Source of the DNA: Heyndrickxia sp050281185
Lineage (GTDB): Bacteria; Bacillota; Bacilli; Bacillales; Bacillaceae_C
DNA: 64,000 bases
Reading direction: 5' to 3'
Assembly (NCBI RefSeq): GCF_050281185.1
Contig: NZ_JBNNWS010000016.1
Coordinates: forward strand, 62,001 to 126,000
Shown: positions 25,729-34,608 of the stretch, one piece after another
Layout: each line of letters begins with the position of its first letter
Position numbering within the stretch: position 1 is the first letter of the stretch
Position numbers and translations under genes: made by a program
Notes under the pieces: generated by a model
Database searches by the model: none
Told to the model about the DNA's origin: nothing
The model's input: only the letters and a program-made list of their open reading frames with translations

Positions 25729-26667
25729 TTACATTTCTTCACGATCGCCTTCATCAATAATGACATCTGCCAAACGATCAGTAAATTGTTGGGCTGCATT
25801 CACTCCCATACGTTTCAATCGATAATTCATAGCTGCTACTTCAATAATAATACCTAAGTTTCTTCCCGGACGGACAGGGATCGTTAGCTTCGTAAGCTCG
25901 GTATCAATGATTTTCATTTTTTCTTCATCAAGACCGAGACGATCATAATGCTTAGTCTGATCCCAAAGTTCAAGATTAACAACTAAAGTAATTCGCTTAT
26001 GACTTCGAACAGCACCCGCACCAAACAATGTCATTACATTGATAATACCTAAGCCGCGAATCTCCAGTAAGTGTTCGATTAAATCAGGTGCATTTCCCAC
26101 CAGTGTATCAGTATCTTCTTGGCGAATTTCTACACAATCGTCGGCCACAAGTCGATGTCCCCGTTTCACCAGCTCTAAAGCGGCCTCACTTTTACCTACA
26201 CCGCTTTTACCAGTAATTAAAACTCCAACACCATAAATATCCACAAGTACTCCATGCACAGCAGTAGTCGGTGCAAGCTTAAATTCAAGATAGTTCGTTA
26301 AATGACTCGAAAAACGGGTGGTTTTCATCGATGTGCGCATAAGTGGAACAGAATATTCCTCTGAAGCTTCAATTAATTCTTCTGGAACATCCATTCCTCT
26401 TGAAATAACGATCCCAGGAGTAATGTCGTTACAAAGCTTCTCAAATCGAATTTTGCGATCTTCAGGATCTAATCGTTCGCAAAAGATAATTTCAGACATA
26501 CCAAGGAGCTGGATACGTTCTGCAGGATAATAGTTAAAGAAACCAGCCATCTCTAATCCTGGACGTGAGATATCACTTGTTGTGATAGGACGATGGATTC
26601 CTTCCTCCCCGCCAATTAACTCTAAATTAAATTTTTTAATAATATCCTCAATACGAACCTTTGCCAA
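25729..26667 (-). CDS. hprK: HPr kinase/phosphorylase
   Basis: Phosphorylates HPr and Crh on Ser46 when glycolytic intermediates are high and removes the phosphate otherwise, controlling CcpA-dependent catabolite repression. The 312 residues show the Walker A motif GKSGVGKS (153-160), the catalytic His138 (AVHGVLVDIYGVG), the C-terminal loop signature LEIRGLGIINV and PVRPGRN. The start is a TTG at 26667, preceded by AAGGAGG eight bases away, giving the MAKVR start of the family. First gene of the hprK-lgt-yvoD set. Confidence 0.97.
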   Translation of the reverse strand: MAKVRIEDIIKKFNLELIGGEEGIHRPITTSDISRPGLEMAGFFNYYPAERIQLLGMSEIIFCERLDPEDRKIRFEKLCNDITPGIVISRGMDVPEELIEASEEYSVPLMRTSMKTTRFSSHLTNYLEFKLAPTTAVHGVLVDIYGVGVLITGKSGVGKSEAALELVKRGHRLVADDCVEIRQEDTDTLVGNAPDLIEHLLEIRGLGIINVMTLFGAGAVRSHKRITLVVNLELWDQTKHYDRLGLDEEKMKIIDTELTKLTIPVRPGRNLGIIIEVAAMNYRLKRMGVNAAQQFTDRLADVIIDEGDREEM

Positions 26668-26822
26668 ATCGGCATCCTCCTTACAAATGAAAGTAAACCT
26701 AAAATTTATTTTAGCATTTTACTGCTGCGTAAAACCACCATAAAAATTTCCTAGATATATGGGTGTCGATAATTAGGTGAGATATCTATTATATAGATAA
26801 AGTAAAAAGGAGAGGAATTAGT

Positions 26823-27521
26823 TTGAAGATTATGCTTGATGCTGGGCATGGGCCAAATACCCCTGGAAAAAGAAGTCCTGATAATTTTAAAGAATTTACA
26901 TTTACAAGTGCAGTGGCTAATTATGTAAAAGCTCTACTCGAAAGCTATGAAAATGTTACTGTATGCTTCGCACATTCCAATAAAGAGGATGTCCCATTAA
27001 AAGAAAGAACAGATAAAGCAAATCGATTGCAAGTTAATTGTTATGTATCTATTCATGCTAACGCCTATGGAACCATCTGGAATAATGCCAATGGAATCGA
27101 AACATATGTTTATCCTTCAAAGCCAAAGGAAGCGTTAGAGCTTGCTAACCGTGTACAAAAAAATCTTATCATTTCTACCGGACTCACTGATCGCGGGGTC
27201 AAAACAGCAGATTTCCACGTTTTACGAGAAACGAGTATGACAGCTATTCTCGTAGAATGTGGATTTTACACAAACAAGGAGGAATTAGTTCTTATCCGTT
27301 CCGATGTTTATCAAAAAAACTGTGCTGAAGCCATTGTAAAAGGCATTGCAGACCAATACAAACTAAAAAAGAAGAAAACAACCCCGCCTAAAAAAGAAAC
27401 AAAGATTCTCTACCGCGTTCAAGTAGGGGCCTTTTCAGAAAAAAAGAATGCTGATAACCTCATAAAGGAATTAAAAGCTAAAGGTTATGAAGCAATCATT
27501 GTGACAGTTTACCAAGAATAA
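26823..27521 (+). CDS. N-acetylmuramoyl-L-alanine amidase with SPOR domain (CwlC-like)
   Basis: Zinc amidase that cuts the bond between MurNAc and the stem peptide. The 232-residue protein has an Amidase_3 domain (about 1-175) with zinc ligands in DAGHG (His9), E24 and SIHANA, and the catalytic glutamate in LVECGF. A lysine-rich linker and a C-terminal SPOR-type peptidoglycan-binding repeat follow (YRVQVGAFSEKKNADNL, 193-230). No signal peptide is visible, as in mother-cell lytic enzymes of the CwlC type. Start is TTG at 26823 after GGAGAGG. It is opposite to its neighbours between hprK and yvlD. Confidence 0.88.
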   Translation: MKIMLDAGHGPNTPGKRSPDNFKEFTFTSAVANYVKALLESYENVTVCFAHSNKEDVPLKERTDKANRLQVNCYVSIHANAYGTIWNNANGIETYVYPSKPKEALELANRVQKNLIISTGLTDRGVKTADFHVLRETSMTAILVECGFYTNKEELVLIRSDVYQKNCAEAIVKGIADQYKLKKKKTTPPKKETKILYRVQVGAFSEKKNADNLIKELKAKGYEAIIVTVYQE

Positions 27522-27546
27522 CAATTACTCTTCTGAGAAACAAAAT

Positions 27547-27585
27547 AAGGTATGGAACCACATATGGATCCATACCTTTGTTTAT
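27547..27585 (+). terminator. Terminator of the amidase gene
   Basis: Stem AAGGTATGGA/TCCATACCTT (27547-27556 and 27569-27578) followed by TTGTTTATT on the plus strand, about 25 bp beyond the stop codon. The T-run is interrupted. Confidence 0.75.
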
Positions 27586-27594
27586 TGAATAAAT

Positions 27595-27684
27595 ATCGGT
27601 CAATTTCTCGATATATCGGTCAAAAATCGAAAAATATCGGTCAATTCACCATATAAATCGGTCAAATACAGAAATTATCGGTCA
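27595..27684. repeat. Five-copy ATCGGTCA array with ~20-bp period
   Basis: Identical octamers ATCGGTCA start at 27595, 27615, 27636, 27657 and 27677, i.e. spaced 20, 21, 21 and 20 bp. The intervening bases are A/T-rich and not conserved. The array sits between the convergent amidase and yvlD genes. The same octamer occurs at 7-33. Too short and regular to be CRISPR. Confidence 0.85.
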
Positions 27685-27696
27685 TAAAATAATAAA

Positions 27697-28053
27697 TTAC
27701 TTCCTACGATCTTTTTCAAAAATTGCTTTTTGTATTATAAGATTAGCAATAGACATAATCACTGCAACTAAAAAGGCTGTTCCGAAGCTACTAAATTCGA
27801 AGGCACCTCCCATTAGTCGTTCAGTCATTAGCAATGTAATTGCATTAATAACAAAAAGAAAAATTCCTAAAGTTACAATCGTAATCGGAAAGGTTAAAAT
27901 AATTAATATCGGACGAACTAACATATTTAAAATCGATAAAATAAAACTGGCAATTACTGCAGATCCAAAGCTTGCTACCTCAAACCCGCCAATGTAACCT
28001 GCTATTGCAACAAATAATAATGCATTAATCAAAATCCCTATTAACCATCTCAT
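27697..28053 (-). CDS. yvlD: Phage-holin-family membrane protein YvlD
   Basis: 118-residue protein with four hydrophobic segments (about 1-22, 28-50, 55-78, 90-110) of the DUF360/phage-holin-4 superfamily found in many Firmicutes and cyanobacteria. In B. subtilis yvlD lies in the sigma-W-controlled yvlABCD operon. Here yvlC is absent and yvlB is separated by a repeat. Role in the membrane is not established. Confidence 0.88.
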   Translation of the reverse strand: MRWLIGILINALLFVAIAGYIGGFEVASFGSAVIASFILSILNMLVRPILIILTFPITIVTLGIFLFVINAITLLMTERLMGGAFEFSSFGTAFLVAVIMSIANLIIQKAIFEKDRRK

Positions 28054-28136
28054 CTAACAACAACCTTTTCTTTTAGAGTACAAGCTTCTTGTTAATATTC
28101 TATGCAGGAAAATTAAATATATTTCTTCAGAAGAAC

Positions 28137-28282
28137 AAAAGCGCAAGCGCCTTGCTCATCGGCGTACGGATTTCGTAGGCTTCGACTGAGATAAAGGAGA
28201 CACGACGAGGAACGAGTCGATGTTGACTTATCGTAGGGAGAAGACGGAGAAATCCGCTAGCCGATAGGCGCTGGAGCTAGAC
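28137..28282 (+). repeat. GC-rich dispersed repeat, copy 3
   Basis: Begins AAAAGCGCAAGCGCCTTGC and ends GGCGCTGGAGCTAGAC, the reverse complements of the ends of copies 1 and 2. Internal complementary segments (ATCGGC/GCCGAT, CGACT/AGTCG, GGATTT/AAATCC) suggest a long folded hairpin. Between yvlD and yvlB; the flanking 28054-28136 and 28283-28348 hold nothing I can identify. Confidence 0.6.
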
Positions 28283-28348
28283 GTAAACCTCGCTCTTCAT
28301 AAAGTTATCCACAGTGCGAATATTTTATAATTTCCTAAACGAAAATTA

Positions 28349-28383
28349 GGTATCCCATAAGTGTCAAACACTTATAGGACACC
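28349..28383 (-). terminator. Hairpin terminator candidate after yvlB
   Basis: Long stem (28349-28363 with 28369-28383, two mismatches) with a 5-nt loop, 11 bp past the yvlB stop. On the minus strand it is followed only by CTAATTTT, so termination may be weak. Confidence 0.6.
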
Positions 28384-28393
28384 CTCATTTATC

Positions 28394-29524
28394 TTACTCT
28401 TTATTTTCTTCTGAATGAAACATTTCATTAGTTTGAACAAAAATTGAGCCTGTTTTTGTGTCAGCAAATATATGAAGCGGAGATTCTGATATCCCCTTAC
28501 GTTTAAATCTTATTTGCTTCTGAACAACCTCTTTTTTCTCTTCTATTTTATCTATATCCTCCAGAGCAACCTTTATATTTCCTAAATTCGATTTACATTC
28601 TCCCTCTATACTTATATCACTTGGGACGTAAACATTGATATTACCGGATACAGCTTTCAAATGTAGTGTATCTGTTTCTTGATTGTGTAATGCACAGCTT
28701 AAATTCCCATTTAGCGTCTGCAAATCAATCGTATGATATTTCCCCTCAACTGTTATACTTCCATGCATGGATTCGGCTGTAAGACGGTTTGCTTGGGATT
28801 CCTGGACAATAATCCTTCCGTTGACCGTTTCCGCATCTATTTTTTCAGTATCTACATTTTTTAACATTATCTTTCCATTAGCTGTCTTTGTTCTCAAATC
28901 ATCTACTTTCAGCCCTTCACCTTTCACACCCCCATTAAATGTTCGGAAGGAGACTTTTTCATACTCTGTTTTTGGAACATATACAACAGTATCTACTTTC
29001 ATCCATTTCGATTGAGTGGAAAAACGAAGCAATCCATTATCTATATAAAACGAGCTATTTTCTATAAAGAATGTCCTTGCTTCATCACGATTATCTTTAC
29101 GATATACCTTTGCCTGACATTCTACTCGAATATCCGGATGATCCCACGCTTTTACTTCTACCTGTCCATTAGCAATATCAATATCGATATTTGTCAAATT
29201 AACATTCGCTTGTTGAAATACATGCGGAAATTCTACTGATTGATTAAATTGCAAATCAATATCTTTAATTTTCTTAAAAGCCGAATTTACAAAATCCATG
29301 ATTTTATCTCTTGCATCAGAGAACTGTGATGAAAATCGATCTTCATTATTTTCCTTACCACTCTGGTCCTGTTTCTGCTCTGAATCAGAAACAACCTCTT
29401 CCAGTACTTTTTCATCTTTACTTTCCTGTTTTTTTTCTAATGCATCTAGTAAAATAAGGGCTTCATCTGTAGATAATTTTCCATCCCTCACCAAGTCAAT
29501 AATGCGTTTTCTTTCCTCCTGCAT
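28394..29524 (-). CDS. yvlB: DUF4097-family beta-repeat protein YvlB
   Basis: 376-residue cytosolic protein. The N-terminal ~35 residues form a short helical hairpin (RKRIIDLVRDGKLSTDEALI) and a charged linker follows. The rest is a right-handed repetitive beta domain of the DUF4097/DUF4098 type (about 100-365) with repeating units such as LRTKTANGKIMLKNV, IDAETVNGRIIVQE and LTAESMHGSITVEG. B. subtilis YvlB belongs to an envelope-stress (sigma-W) operon. ATG at 29524 follows AAGGAGG. Function unproven. Confidence 0.88.
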   Translation of the reverse strand: MQEERKRIIDLVRDGKLSTDEALILLDALEKKQESKDEKVLEEVVSDSEQKQDQSGKENNEDRFSSQFSDARDKIMDFVNSAFKKIKDIDLQFNQSVEFPHVFQQANVNLTNIDIDIANGQVEVKAWDHPDIRVECQAKVYRKDNRDEARTFFIENSSFYIDNGLLRFSTQSKWMKVDTVVYVPKTEYEKVSFRTFNGGVKGEGLKVDDLRTKTANGKIMLKNVDTEKIDAETVNGRIIVQESQANRLTAESMHGSITVEGKYHTIDLQTLNGNLSCALHNQETDTLHLKAVSGNINVYVPSDISIEGECKSNLGNIKVALEDIDKIEEKKEVVQKQIRFKRKGISESPLHIFADTKTGSIFVQTNEMFHSEENKE

Positions 29525-29835
29525 TGCTGATTCCTCCTTATGAGTAGGTTATATAAAAACCATTAAAGTAATACCTTATACCCTTGTCTTATTACTTACG
29601 ATTAGGGCAATTGGAAAGTTTCAATGCTTTTAATCTTACTTCATTTTGACATATTATTCTAAGTGGTTCATCGGTCTGAGGATGGAATTAAAATAGAGCT
29701 TAATATTTAATCTTCCTCTAAATCAACCTTACTCCATTTACTTTTGAATATTCCGATCCCTTTTGCCCAAAAATAAATAATGGCCATACCACAACATGAT
29801 TTTTAGAAAATACAGTAGAAAGATGGGGAAGCTTC
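29525..29835. other. Divergent intergenic region at the left border of the surface-polymer locus
   Basis: 311 bp between yvlB (minus) and the GT2 gene (plus). It should contain promoters for both, but I could not identify convincing -35/-10 pairs. No transposase, att-like repeat or tRNA marks the border. A 93-codon frame on the minus strand here is judged spurious. Confidence 0.5.
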
Positions 29836-31374
29836 TTGATAAATATGTTTCGGATGCTAAAAAAGCGGCAATTTAAAAAAAACGATTTCAACTCAATGGG
29901 ATATGCTATTGTAAAAAACAAAGAAAATAAAAAGAACGCTACAAAGATTACTGTGATCACACCAGTATATAATGCTGAGAAGTATTTAAAAAAGACCATT
30001 GACTCAGTTATTAATCAATCCATTGGTTTTAACCATATTGAATATATCCTTGTTGATGATGGTTCTACCGATTCTTCTAGGAATATTCTGTTAGATTACT
30101 CATCCAAATTTGAAAATATCGATGTTGTATTTTTGAAATCCAATACAGGCACACCAGGTCACCCTCGTAATATTGGTATTCAATTATCTAATTCCAAATA
30201 CATTACTTTTTTAGATGCAGATGATTGGTTAGAACCAAGCGGTCTAGAAATACTACATACTATCTTAGAAGAGACAGGTGATGATTATATTGTCGGCAAA
30301 ACGATTCAGCTTCAATCAAATAGAACTAAAATAGTCGGAGAGCATGAATCTTGCAAAGAAAGACGCGGAATCTCACCATACTCCATTCCCCATATCTTTC
30401 AACATTTAGGACCTAGAGCAAGAATGATAAGAGCAAGTATCATTAAAGATAATCATATAACGTTTCCGAAAATGAAATTTGCTGAGGATAAACAATTTTT
30501 TATTGATGTTCTAATAAACTGCAATACGATATCTACTACAGAACAGCCTATTTATTATTTAAATCGTTTGGATGATAATAAAACTCGTTTAACAAAACAA
30601 ACAAACATTATACAAAAGACAAATTGTAATCTGAAAGTTATTAAATATGTAATCAATAAAAAATTGGAAATTGAAAAGGAGAAAATGATCTTAAACCGAT
30701 TATATGAATTTGATTCAATCACAAGATTTTTCACTACTCCTCATTTTCAAAAAACGAGGCTAAAACCAATTTATTACTATAAATTTAATAAAGTGCTGAA
30801 AACAACTAAAGGATTAAGGTATGAGTTTTCAGAGAACTTTTTTCAACCGATAAACAAAGTAGTCTATCAACTTTTTTGCGAAAGAAAATATAAAGATTTA
30901 GTAAAACTCTTTGAGTGGGAAAAGGAGGAAAAAGTAAAGGATTTTATCATTAAAGATACCCTACCATATGTTGTTGCTCCATTTCTTGAAAACAAATTTA
31001 GATATATAAGAATTCCTATGCTTGCTTTTTCTATAGAGGATTATATTCATGACAATAAATACTGTCTACATTTTAAGGTTTATGGGGATTTTTTAGGCAC
31101 GATTACTGATTTGGTTATAAGAAATCGAAAAAATATCATTCTCGAATATTCACAGCCAGTTATTATTGATAGGAGCGGTAATGGGAAGCTAGAGTTGGAT
31201 CTCGGTTTACTTTCCGAGCTTCCTTCCTCAAATTATGAAATATTTTTAAAATATAGTGATTATAATAAACTTCATATTAGAAGAGAAAATGATGATATTC
31301 AAGATGAGTATCGAAACCGTGACTATATTTTTTACAAAACGATTTATTCAAACGTTGGATTAAGAATTAAATAA
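29836..31374 (+). CDS. Family-2 glycosyltransferase with C-terminal extension
   Basis: Inverting GT-A enzyme of 512 residues, expected to add a sugar to a teichoic acid or other surface polymer. The GT2 fold is at about 36-150: ITVITPVYNAEKY, VDDGSTDSS (74-81) and the DXD-like FLDADDW (126-131). The region from about 330 to 512 is predicted beta-rich and resembles the C-terminal parts of TarS/TarP-like wall-teichoic-acid glycosyltransferases only in general layout. Start uncertain: TTG at 29836 (GGGGA upstream) or ATG at 29845/29854. Convergent with tagH. Confidence 0.8.
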   Translation: MINMFRMLKKRQFKKNDFNSMGYAIVKNKENKKNATKITVITPVYNAEKYLKKTIDSVINQSIGFNHIEYILVDDGSTDSSRNILLDYSSKFENIDVVFLKSNTGTPGHPRNIGIQLSNSKYITFLDADDWLEPSGLEILHTILEETGDDYIVGKTIQLQSNRTKIVGEHESCKERRGISPYSIPHIFQHLGPRARMIRASIIKDNHITFPKMKFAEDKQFFIDVLINCNTISTTEQPIYYLNRLDDNKTRLTKQTNIIQKTNCNLKVIKYVINKKLEIEKEKMILNRLYEFDSITRFFTTPHFQKTRLKPIYYYKFNKVLKTTKGLRYEFSENFFQPINKVVYQLFCERKYKDLVKLFEWEKEEKVKDFIIKDTLPYVVAPFLENKFRYIRIPMLAFSIEDYIHDNKYCLHFKVYGDFLGTITDLVIRNRKNIILEYSQPVIIDRSGNGKLELDLGLLSELPSSNYEIFLKYSDYNKLHIRRENDDIQDEYRNRDYIFYKTIYSNVGLRIK

Positions 31375-31417
31375 AAAACTCCCTTAACTATACTTGGATA
31401 TAGTTAAGGGAGTTTTT
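31374..31417. terminator. Bidirectional terminator between GT2 and tagH
   Basis: Perfect 19-bp stem (31374-31392 and 31399-31417) with a 6-nt loop. Both strands end in five T, so it serves the plus-strand GT2 gene and the minus-strand tagGH genes. Confidence 0.95.
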
Positions 31418-31439
31418 ACAAGTCACTAACTTGATATTT

Positions 31440-32261
31440 TTATGCGTTAGAAGGGTTACTTTCTAGTTCCCTCAATTTACTTCTTTTTTCTAATACAAGC
31501 TGTTTAAAGTTCTTTTGTTCTTCTTTAGACATAGCTTTGAATTCTTTTAAAAACTTTTCATACTGTGGAATAATTTCCTTAATAGTTCCGTAAGCCTTTA
31601 CCTCTCCAGCTTCAAGCCACAATGCCTTTTGACAAAACTTCTTGACCTGCCCAATCGAGTGACTAATAAAAAAGATCGTTTTTCCTCTCTCTTTAAACTC
31701 ATTCATCTTATCAAGACACTTATCCGTAAAGGTTTGATCTCCAACAGACAGGGCTTCGTCTATAACTAAAATATCTGGATCGATATTAACCGATATAGCA
31801 AATCCCAAACGAGATTTCATACCGCTTGAATAGCTTTTGACAGGCTGATCTATAAATTTCCCAATATCAGCAAACTCAATAATTTCAGGCATCAATTTAC
31901 GTATTTCCTTTTTATTAAATCCCAACATCAAACATTTCAATTCGATATTTTCTCTACCAGTTAATTCATTATTTAATCCTGAATTTATGGCGATTAAAGA
32001 CGCTTGGCCTTTAATTTCGATCGATCCAGAGGTAGGTGGAATAACACCCGTTATTAAGTTTGATAAGGTTGATTTTCCTGCTCCATTTACACCAATAACA
32101 CCAATTACATCTCCATCATATGCAGTAAAATTAATGTTTTGCAGAGCATAAAAATTTTCTCCGTATCCATCTGGAAATATGATATCTAACAGCTTCTCCG
32201 AATTTTTATTATACATTTTATATTTTTTCGTTACTTTTTCAAAAATAACTGAATGACTCAT
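31440..32261 (-). CDS. tagH: Teichoic acid ABC exporter, ATP-binding subunit TagH
   Basis: ATPase that powers export of undecaprenyl-linked wall teichoic acid across the membrane. The 273-residue protein has Walker A GVNGAGKST (57-65), the signature SYSSGMKSRLGFA and Walker B ILVIDEALSVGD. It lacks the long C-terminal extracytoplasmic extension of B. subtilis TagH (about 527 residues), resembling shorter TarH/RfbE-type proteins. Pairs with tagG 52 bp upstream and ends at a strong terminator. Confidence 0.93.
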   Translation of the reverse strand: MSHSVIFEKVTKKYKMYNKNSEKLLDIIFPDGYGENFYALQNINFTAYDGDVIGVIGVNGAGKSTLSNLITGVIPPTSGSIEIKGQASLIAINSGLNNELTGRENIELKCLMLGFNKKEIRKLMPEIIEFADIGKFIDQPVKSYSSGMKSRLGFAISVNIDPDILVIDEALSVGDQTFTDKCLDKMNEFKERGKTIFFISHSIGQVKKFCQKALWLEAGEVKAYGTIKEIIPQYEKFLKEFKAMSKEEQKNFKQLVLEKRSKLRELESNPSNA

Positions 32262-32312
32262 CGTTTCTCTCCATTTAAATATTATTCTATTATTGCGAGC
32301 AGGTTACTTCGA

Positions 32313-33140
32313 TTATAAGAAATCTACGAAGCGGTCTCTAAACTTAACATGTAAAATGGAACCGAAAAACAGTAATACAATAACTATTCCCCAAAAATAA
32401 AGCGTATATTCCCAATGATCAACAGGATACCATGACAACCCTAGAATAGATGCTCTATATCCTTCAACTAAATAATATATCGGATTTAGCTTCATAATGG
32501 TTTGAATAATAGCTGGATGAATATTATAAGGCGGCCATAATATTGGCGACAAATATATTAATATACGAACTGTCGAAGTAATTAACATTTGAAAATCTCG
32601 AACAATTGTCGTAAGTGTTGATGTTATTAATGATAATGATATTAAAAATATCACTGTTGCGACGATAAAGTATGGCAATTGAAGATAATGGATGTTAATC
32701 GGATACCCTAAAAATTGAAAAATAACAAGTACTACTCCAAGTAACATTAAATGCTGGTACAACTTTGCAAAAATCACATAAGTGGGAATGACACTCATCG
32801 GAAAGCTCATTTTTGAAATCATTTTAATTCTTGAATAAATAGATTTAGACCCTTGAGTGATCGATTGATTGACAAAGAACCAAGCGACTATCCCAGACAG
32901 CATCCATGGAAAATACTTAATACTATCTCCAGATAAGTCAACATCTGCCCGGCTGCCACCATGAATCCCAAATCCAAAAACAAACCAATAAATAGATATT
33001 TGAATCATAGGATTAATAATTTCCCATAATATCCCTAAATAATGATTACGGTTTGCACTCTTCAATTCATAAACAGATAATCGTCTAGCTAAATAAAAGC
33101 TTTTAATTTGTTCTTTTATTACGGTTATTACAGAACGCAT
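32313..33140 (-). CDS. tagG: Teichoic acid ABC exporter, permease subunit TagG
   Basis: 275-residue ABC-2-type membrane permease with six predicted helices, partner of TagH. Family motifs include LGILWEIINPMIQISIYWFV near residue 33 and NPIYYLVEGYRASI near 215. The position directly ahead of tagH and beside tagD/tagB/tagF-like genes supports teichoic acid export. ATG at 33140 follows GGAAGGAA. A terminator at 33283-33321 separates it from the upstream tag genes, so tagGH probably has its own promoter in 33141-33282. Confidence 0.93.
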   Translation of the reverse strand: MRSVITVIKEQIKSFYLARRLSVYELKSANRNHYLGILWEIINPMIQISIYWFVFGFGIHGGSRADVDLSGDSIKYFPWMLSGIVAWFFVNQSITQGSKSIYSRIKMISKMSFPMSVIPTYVIFAKLYQHLMLLGVVLVIFQFLGYPINIHYLQLPYFIVATVIFLISLSLITSTLTTIVRDFQMLITSTVRILIYLSPILWPPYNIHPAIIQTIMKLNPIYYLVEGYRASILGLSWYPVDHWEYTLYFWGIVIVLLFFGSILHVKFRDRFVDFL

Positions 33141-33282
33141 ATGTTTTTCCTTCCTGAGCTTTAAATTTACTATTATGCATAAAAAACATTATCTGAATCA
33201 CCATTTTATCATTTATACGTGTAATTGTCATATTAATTTAGCAGCCGTTCCTTTCACCAAACTCCTGATAGTAGCATATATC

Positions 33283-33321
33283 AAAAAAATCCCCCATTCA
33301 ACGAGAAAGTTAAATGGGGAT
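33283..33321 (-). terminator. Terminator of the tagD-tagB-tagF transcript
   Basis: On the minus strand ATCCCCATTTAAC pairs with GTTGAATGGGGGAT around TTTCTC, followed by TTTTTT. It is about 50 bp past the stop of the 406-residue glycerophosphotransferase gene. Confidence 0.88.
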
Positions 33322-33368
33322 GCAGATAATGCAATTTATACAAACTAAACCAATAATTTGATATTATT

Positions 33369-34589
33369 TTATTTTCCTGTAAATACCTTCTCAACCACTC
33401 TTTGTGATGATACTCCAGATTCCAAATAACAAAACCTCTCATAAAACTCATTAAAAGAAACAGGTAGTTGATAATTATTTACTTGCATATCTTTTATCGT
33501 CTCTATTACTTGTGTTGTTGTTTTAACTAGCGGACCTGGTGCATTTTTCTCAAAATCAAAGTAAAAACCACGTAAATTATCACGATAATCTTCAATATCA
33601 TAAACAAAAAAGAGCATTGGGCGTTTTAAATTAGCATAATCAAAGAATACTGAAGAATAATCTGTGATTAATAAATCAGAAATGATATATAACTCATTAA
33701 TATCCGCATGATTAGAGAAATCATAAGCAAAGTCTTTGTAAGGCGATAGATCCATATTTTCAGCTACCAAGTAATGCATCCTTAAAATGACTACAAACTC
33801 ATCGCCTAACTTTTCACGCATTAAATTTAAATCTAACTCTAAATCAAATTTATATTTTCCTTTTGCATAAAATTGATTATCTCTCCAAGTAGGTGCATAC
33901 AAAATCACCTTTTTATATAGAGGAATACCAAAACTTTCTTTTAAACTTTCTATCGTCTCAGGATTATTACATTTATTTAAATAATCATTTCTCGGATAAC
34001 CAGATTCAATCATTTCTTTCTCAAACATAAAGGCTCTCCGAAAAATTTCAGTTGAATAAGCATTTGGTGATATTAAATAATCCCATTTACTTGCCTCTCT
34101 AGTAAAATTTCGTTTATATGTCGAAGTGGTTGTACCAGGCATATGAACTTCATCCATATCAGCTGCTAGCTTCTTTAAAGGTGTTCCATGCCATGTTTGC
34201 AGATAAGTCGTATGCTTCGGTTTAGGAATCCATAATGGTAACCGGCTGTTTGAAACCCAGTATTGTGCACGCGCCATTACATATAACCACTTTACAGAAA
34301 AACGCCGTACATAAGTAATATCTTTATCAACAAAATTATGTTTATATCTTATATCGAAACTCCAATACATTTTATATTCCGGGTGGTTTTCTTTTAAATA
34401 TTCGTAAATCGCTCTCGGGTTGCAACTGTATTGCTTACCTAAAAAGCTCTCGAACACGACCAGATTTTTTTTCACTGGCAAAAGTCCGAGAACGATAAAT
34501 ACTTTCTTATATATTTTTTTGGATATGGAATGTCTTTTAAGTTTCAAAAAAAATCTTTTCCCGATATCTCTCAATTTATTTTTTTTCAT
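33369..34589 (-). CDS. CDP-glycerol glycerophosphotransferase (TagF-like, stand-alone)
   Basis: Transfers glycerol-phosphate from CDP-glycerol to a growing teichoic acid at the inner membrane face. The 406-residue protein is essentially one Glyphos_transf domain: TWHGTPLKKL (132-141), SPNAYSTEIFRRAF, GYPRND (197-202), YAPTWRD (231-237), RMHY and ITDYSSVFFDYA (308-319), including the catalytic-type histidines known from S. epidermidis TagF. A basic amphipathic N-terminus (1-35) could bind membrane. Follows the tagB-like gene by 19 bp. Exact chain-extension role inferred. Confidence 0.85.
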   Translation of the reverse strand: MKKNKLRDIGKRFFLKLKRHSISKKIYKKVFIVLGLLPVKKNLVVFESFLGKQYSCNPRAIYEYLKENHPEYKMYWSFDIRYKHNFVDKDITYVRRFSVKWLYVMARAQYWVSNSRLPLWIPKPKHTTYLQTWHGTPLKKLAADMDEVHMPGTTTSTYKRNFTREASKWDYLISPNAYSTEIFRRAFMFEKEMIESGYPRNDYLNKCNNPETIESLKESFGIPLYKKVILYAPTWRDNQFYAKGKYKFDLELDLNLMREKLGDEFVVILRMHYLVAENMDLSPYKDFAYDFSNHADINELYIISDLLITDYSSVFFDYANLKRPMLFFVYDIEDYRDNLRGFYFDFEKNAPGPLVKTTTQVIETIKDMQVNNYQLPVSFNEFYERFCYLESGVSSQRVVEKVFTGK

Positions 34590-34608
34590 AGGTTAAAACA
34601 CCAATATT

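Noticed and set aside
27595..27684. Possible CRISPR array
   Set aside because: The repeat is only 8 bp, the spacers 12-13 bp, and no cas gene is in the window.
29718..29999. 93-codon frame on the minus strand across the start of the GT2 gene
   Set aside because: Overlaps the GT2 coding region on the other strand, phenylalanine-rich shadow composition, no family similarity.
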